Position numbers and translations under genes: made by a program
Assembly: GCA_039961635.1 (NCBI GenBank)
Contig: JABRWB010000013.1
Span: 1 to 64,000, forward strand
Source of the DNA: a bacterium
GTDB lineage: Bacteria; 4484-113; JAGGVC01
Reading direction: 5' to 3'
DNA: 64,000 nt
Notes under the pieces: model-generated
What the model saw: only the letters and a program-made list of their open reading frames with translations
The model's database searches: none
What the model was told of the DNA's origin: nothing
In this document: positions 60,503-64,000 of the stretch, piece after piece
Numbering within the stretch: the first letter of the stretch is position 1
How the letters are laid out: each line of letters opens with the position of its first letter

Positions 60503-61654
60503 TTACGGATGCCCCGGCGGCAGTCCGCCGCGGGAAGATGAAGCTGCGGGCTTTTCGGAAGCCTCTTCCAAACTTTCCGGCGTGGGAAGTATCGTGACCA
60601 GCGTTTCGTGCTTGCGCACGCCGCCGCCTTCCTTACGCCAATAAACAACCTTGACCTGCTGGCCGATCTCGAATCTGCGCTTCATGATCGTGAATTCGAT
60701 CAGGTAATCGAATCTTTTGCCGTTGACCGTTTCCACGACGTCGCCGGCCTGGAGACCGGCCAGGTCGGCCGGACTGGCGGGCTCCACATATGTCACGAAC
60801 AGGCCGTCGGTGAAACCGAGCTTGTACGGCGCCTTGTGAAATCCGTTGATCACGTCTATGTTTTCCGAGCGCTCTATCAGGTCGGCGCCGAACCAGGCGA
60901 CGCGCTCGTCGCCCGCGATTATCTTGTCCGCAACCCGAAGCACCTCGTCAATGGGAACCGCAAGGTTCAGGTTGATGCCGGACGTGCCGTAAACCATCCC
61001 GAAAATGTTGCCGTTGACGTCCGCAAGCGCGCCGCCCGTAAAAGTCAGCTCGAAGTTTGCGTCGAACTGAATGAACTCTTCGGTCGGGATATCGCTTCCG
61101 ATGGTGCGCTTGCGTATCGCGCTGACCACGCCCTCGGTCGCGAAAGTATCCTTCGCGTTCAACGAGCGGCCCACAACCGCCGCGGGCATACCCAGCCTGA
61201 TTTTGTCCGAAGGTAGGAAGCTGGGCTGGGGCAGCTTCAGATTGCCAGGTATCTCAAGTTCGAGAACGGCGACGTGGAAAGTCGAGTTTTCTCCCAGAAG
61301 CTTGGCCGGGAACGAGCGCCCGTCGGACAACTCCACCCTGCCAAACTCCATGTACTCGGTGATATCGTCGCATGTCAGAACGTACTTGCCCTTGTACAGA
61401 ATACCGGAGCCGTAAAGCCCGTAAGTAGGGCGCGCGCCGCGAAAAGCATCGTAATAGAGGTAATCGCTGCTGGTCCGCGGCTTGTCGAACCTGGTTTCAA
61501 CCGACACGACAACGGGCGCAAGTTTTTCGGCGGCGCCGTGCACCGCCTTCACAAGATCCCACTTGTCCGTCGCGCCGCTTTGGGCAAAGGCCGCACCTGC
61601 GCAAAAGCTCATAAACAGCGCCGAAAACAGCGCACAGCTCCAAACTCTGCACAT
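60503..61654 (-). CDS. HtrA-like PDZ protein with degenerate triad (pseudoprotease A)
   Basis: The 383-residue exported protein (signal LFSALFMSFCAGAAFAQ) keeps the trypsin-like fold and a PDZ domain (from about 270; ASPADLAGLQAGDVVETV). All three catalytic positions differ: His is Asp (LTCDDIT, D97), Asp is His (FHVAVLEL, H127), Ser is Thr (FTGGALAD, T206). The Pro/Ser-rich tail is extra. It is first of the protease-like genes, 24 bp after proS. A regulatory or substrate-binding role with the active pair is inferred. Confidence 0.88.
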   Translation of the reverse strand: MCRVWSCALFSALFMSFCAGAAFAQSGATDKWDLVKAVHGAAEKLAPVVVSVETRFDKPRTSSDYLYYDAFRGARPTYGLYGSGILYKGKYVLTCDDITEYMEFGRVELSDGRSFPAKLLGENSTFHVAVLELEIPGNLKLPQPSFLPSDKIRLGMPAAVVGRSLNAKDTFATEGVVSAIRKRTIGSDIPTEEFIQFDANFELTFTGGALADVNGNIFGMVYGTSGINLNLAVPIDEVLRVADKIIAGDERVAWFGADLIERSENIDVINGFHKAPYKLGFTDGLFVTYVEPASPADLAGLQAGDVVETVNGKRFDYLIEFTIMKRRFEIGQQVKVVYWRKEGGGVRKHETLVTILPTPESLEEASEKPAASSSRGGLPPGHP

Positions 61655-61678
61655 ACCGTATACCTCCCGTGGAGGAAC

Positions 61679-63157
61679 CTAGTAGCTCTGGGCGAAGACC
61701 GCGCGCCTGCGCGCGGGCCTGCCGCTCCAAAAGCATTCCATATTAGCACTTTCGACCGGGTCAAGCAACACGCGGAGAGTGGCGGAAGTTCTTTCTTTAA
61801 TCTCGATTTCCTCCGCCGCGCCGCCTCCCCAATTTACCAGTGCAAATCCCTTGTTTCCGCAGACGACATCCTCGAATTCCTCCCGGCTGGACACCGGAAT
61901 CGTTCGAGCCGAAAGGTCCGCCGCGCTGGCCTGCCGGAGCTTGGCCTGCGCTTCTTCCAGCCGATTGACGAACTCGTCGGGGTTGAAGTTCAAATCGTCG
62001 AAATTGACAGGAATGAAGCCCTTCTCGCCCGTCACCCGCTCGACAACCTTTACCGATTCGTTCTCGACGTCTTTGGGGCCCACCTCGATGCGCAGGGGCA
62101 CGCCCATCATCTCGTACTGATTGAACTTCCATCCGGGCGACTGCTGCTCGCTTGCGTCCAGCTTCACCCGGAGCCGCTTTCCGAACGCCTCGACCCTGCC
62201 GAGCGCCTTGGCCAGCATCTCCGCTTTTTCAAGCACCAGCGCCTTCGTCTTTTCGAATATAATCGGAACGATCACCACCTGTATCGGCGCGACCTTCGGC
62301 GGCAGCCGCAGCCCCGCGTCGTCGCCGTGCATCATGATGAGTCCGCCAACGATGCGCGTGGAAATCCCCCACGAGGTCTGCCAGACGTATTTCTCGACGT
62401 TGTCGTCGTCCAGGAACTTGATGTCGAAGCCCTTGGCGAAGTGCTGGCCGAGGTCGTGGGACGTCCCGCTTTGCAGCGCCTTTCCGTCGGGCATCATCGC
62501 CTCGATCGTGTAGGTCGTGTCAGCGCCGGGGAACTTCTCGCTGTCGCTCTTCGGCCCAGCCAGCACGGCCATCGCCAAATCCTCTTCCGCGAACGCTTTG
62601 TACACGCCGAGCATCTTCAGCGCTTCTTCCTGCGCTTCCTCATGCGTGCGGTGCGCGGTGTGGCCTTCCTGCCAGTGGAATTCGGTCGTCCGCAGGAACG
62701 GTTTGGTCTTCTTCTCCCAGCGCACGATGTTCGCCCACTGGTTGATAAGCACGGGCAGGTCGCGGTAGCTGTTTATCCATTTCGAGTACATGTGGCAGAT
62801 TATCGCTTCGCTGGTGGGCCGGATTGCGAGCTTCTCGGACAGCTCCTCGTCGCCGCCGACCGTCACCCAGGCGACCTGGGGCGCGAACCCCTCCACGTGC
62901 TCGGCTTCCTTCTTGAGAAAGCTCTCCGGGATGAGAAGCGGGAACTGCGCGTTCTCATGGCCGGTCGCGATTATCCGGGCGTTCAGGTGTTCCTTCACGC
63001 TCTCCCAGATCGCCCAGCCGTACGGGCGGATGACCATGCATCCCTTTACGGGCGCGTAGTCCGCGAGTCCGCATCCGAGCACGACGTCCACGTACCACTC
63101 GGACAGGTTCTCGCTTCGTTTGGTGATGAACTTTTTCTCTTCTTGCTGCTTGGCCAC
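61679..63157 (-). CDS. proS: Prolyl-tRNA synthetase, archaeal/eukaryote type
   Basis: The 492-residue class II synthetase lacks the INS editing domain of bacterial-type ProRS and has the short archaeal-type layout. The N-terminal part has SEWYVDVVLG and VIRPYGWAIWE, motif 2 is in FLRTTEFHWQEGHTAH, and motif 3 is near LIMMHGDDAGLRLPP. A C-terminal zinc-like domain ends with the family terminal FAQSY. Only two Cys of the usual four remain there (VCGN, ECFWS). GTG 63157 has GGAG six bases upstream. It is probably cotranscribed with the HtrA-like cluster (24-bp gap). Confidence 0.95.
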   Translation of the reverse strand: MAKQQEEKKFITKRSENLSEWYVDVVLGCGLADYAPVKGCMVIRPYGWAIWESVKEHLNARIIATGHENAQFPLLIPESFLKKEAEHVEGFAPQVAWVTVGGDEELSEKLAIRPTSEAIICHMYSKWINSYRDLPVLINQWANIVRWEKKTKPFLRTTEFHWQEGHTAHRTHEEAQEEALKMLGVYKAFAEEDLAMAVLAGPKSDSEKFPGADTTYTIEAMMPDGKALQSGTSHDLGQHFAKGFDIKFLDDDNVEKYVWQTSWGISTRIVGGLIMMHGDDAGLRLPPKVAPIQVVIVPIIFEKTKALVLEKAEMLAKALGRVEAFGKRLRVKLDASEQQSPGWKFNQYEMMGVPLRIEVGPKDVENESVKVVERVTGEKGFIPVNFDDLNFNPDEFVNRLEEAQAKLRQASAADLSARTIPVSSREEFEDVVCGNKGFALVNWGGGAAEEIEIKERTSATLRVLLDPVESANMECFWSGRPARRRAVFAQSY

Positions 63158-63221
63158 TAATAGCTCCGGAAAACGAAAGACCCCCGCGCCGCGGGAATGT
63201 TCCGCGGAGACCGGGGCGAAT

Positions 63222-63227
63222 ACTATA
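63222..63227 (-). promoter_or_regulatory. -10 for proS
   Basis: TATAGT on the minus strand would start transcription near 63215. The leader of about 57 nt contains a GC-rich inverted repeat (CGCGGAA / TTCCCGCG). There is no T-box sequence. Confidence 0.45.
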
Positions 63228-63309
63228 CCCAACGCGGGCGGAAAAGGGCAAAGATTTTCCTGCGGGCAGCGACCGGAATTCCTTCGATGCGCCGCTCGAA
63301 CCTCCAAAA

Positions 63310-63318
63310 TGGTAAAAT
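63310..63318 (+). promoter_or_regulatory. Extended -10 for comF-like gene
   Basis: TGGTAAAAT lies 10 bases before ATG 63329. It is divergent from the proS promoter with about 85 bp between. Confidence 0.5.
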
Positions 63319-63328
63319 CCAAGCGAGG

Positions 63329-63931
63329 ATGCCGCTTAGAATGAATCCAATCGAGTTGAGGGGGCCATGGGCCCACGGATGGGCGTTGGACTTGCACACG
63401 GTTAGGAGCATCCCGCTCGGCATGGACGAATGGGGGCGCGAACATTTCGAAACCACGCGCACCGAAATCGGCGAGGCGCTTTACAGGCTGAAATACCGTA
63501 ACGACCGGACTCAAGTAGAGCCGCTGGCGGAGGCGATTGCAGGTTTTATAAGGAAGCAAAAACCGCTTTCGGACTTGGCAGCGATAATTCCGGTGCCGAG
63601 GTCCGACATTGCGCAGTCGTTCCGGCCGGTGGAGCTTGTCGCGAACGCGGTCGGCAAAATGACGAATCTGCCGGTTCCGAAAAATTATTTGACAAAAACA
63701 AAAAAAACCACTCCGCTGAAAAACATTGACGAAAGAATCAGGCGGAGAACGGAGCTGAAGGACGCGTTCAAGGTTGCGGACAGCCGCTTCGCGGACTCGC
63801 ACGTACTGATTCTCGACGATCTTTTCCGGTCGGGCGAAACCCTTCGCGCGATCGCGAGCATGCTCAAGTCCGCAAAAGCCGCGGGCAAAATATCCGTACT
63901 GACCGCCACGGCCACGAGGTCGAAGCGCTGA
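63329..63931 (+). CDS. ComF-like phosphoribosyltransferase
   Basis: The 200-residue product has the PRTase signature VLILDDLFRSGETLRA near 160 and IIPVPRSDIAQSFRPVEL near 85, as in ComF proteins. An N-terminal zinc finger is absent. ComF acts in DNA uptake; its partner dprA overlaps the stop here. ATG 63329 or 63341 may be the start; GAGG lies 12 bp before 63341, and the promoter is 10 bp before 63329. Confidence 0.8.
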   Translation: MPLRMNPIELRGPWAHGWALDLHTVRSIPLGMDEWGREHFETTRTEIGEALYRLKYRNDRTQVEPLAEAIAGFIRKQKPLSDLAAIIPVPRSDIAQSFRPVELVANAVGKMTNLPVPKNYLTKTKKTTPLKNIDERIRRRTELKDAFKVADSRFADSHVLILDDLFRSGETLRAIASMLKSAKAAGKISVLTATATRSKR

Positions 63932-64000
63932 TGACGGGCGAAGAAAGGGCTTGGCTCAAAATAGCAGCGGTTCGCGGCGTGGGCGACAAAAAACTTTGGA
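63931..64000 (+). CDS. dprA: DNA-processing protein DprA, 3' end cut by window
   Basis: The ATG at 63931 overlaps the comF-like stop by one base (TGATG). The 23 visible residues read ERAWLKIAAVRGVGDKKLW, matching the N-terminal helix-hairpin-helix of DprA/Smf proteins. DprA loads RecA on incoming single-stranded DNA. The link with comF supports the call. The frame is open to the end of the window. Confidence 0.75.
   Translation, partial: MTGEERAWLKIAAVRGVGDKKLW

Noticed and set aside
63158-63221. T-box or riboswitch upstream of proS
   Set aside because: The leader is only about 57 nt, has a simple GC inverted repeat and no T-box consensus.
63158-63802. ProRS frame running on upstream
   Set aside because: It crosses the divergent promoter region and the comF-like gene in antisense; GTG 63157 has GGAG.

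Overview
The window looks like chromosomal DNA of a GC-rich diderm bacterium with a respiratory, at least partly anaerobic lifestyle. LptD implies an outer membrane. A clade II-type nitrous oxide reductase operon, a NuoEF-type NADH module, an Rrf2 Fe-S regulator and a multiheme cytochrome c point to flexible electron transport. I cannot assign a phylum. An archaeal/eukaryote-type ProRS, dockerin-like lipoproteins and many extended -10 promoters placed right at GTG/ATG starts suggest an uncultivated lineage away from the model proteobacteria. I found no rRNA, tRNA, CRISPR array, transposase or prophage.

Layout. 1-9.4 kb holds housekeeping genes: rho (5' end missing), lptD, then on the minus strand pcm, an ABC-F ATPase, a DUF2225 protein with a coiled-coil partner, and a Nudix hydrolase. 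9.8-20.5 kb is a minus-strand redox and signalling block: a response regulator with two ACT/RAM-like domains, NuoE-like and NuoF-like subunits, a very large 2Fe-2S/GltD/molybdopterin-fold fusion, then a histidine kinase and a degenerate NtrC-type response regulator. Three gene junctions here carry hairpin-forming elements built of 7- or 8-bp repeats. 20.9-32.6 kb is one compact nos operon: Rrf2 regulator, GltD-like FAD/Fe-S oxidoreductase, Rieske protein, cytochrome b, five-heme cytochrome c, NosZ, a NosB-like membrane protein, NosD, NosF, NosL and NosY. It starts from a TTGACA-N17-TATTGT promoter with a palindrome over the -10.

32.6-33.4 kb is a repeat-rich intergenic region. 33.4-43.3 kb carries two exported lipoproteins, a subtilase-like protein and an eight-heme-site cytochrome, that share an N-terminal module (lipobox, a VRQLE segment and two dockerin-like loops). 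PgeF/YfiH, small membrane proteins and a macro-domain protein lie between them. 43.4-56.7 kb holds folD, an exported protein, PBP1A, gltX, dnaE, a STAS protein and a glycosyltransferase. 56.8-61.7 kb is a cluster of four exported trypsin/HtrA-like PDZ proteins behind proS. The window ends with a ComF-like phosphoribosyltransferase and the start of dprA.

The most striking theme is loss of catalytic residues in otherwise well-preserved enzymes. The subtilase has Ser to Ala and oxyanion Asn to Asp. Two of the four HtrA-like proteins have lost triad residues and flank two intact paralogues. The FdhA/NuoG-like domain lacks the Cys/Sec-His pair. The NtrC-type regulator lacks GAFTGA and the Walker B acidic partner. 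The best candidates for something undescribed are the HtrA active/inactive cluster, the shared lipoprotein-dockerin module, and the NuoEF-GltD-FdhA fusion with its own two-component system and repeat-marked junctions.
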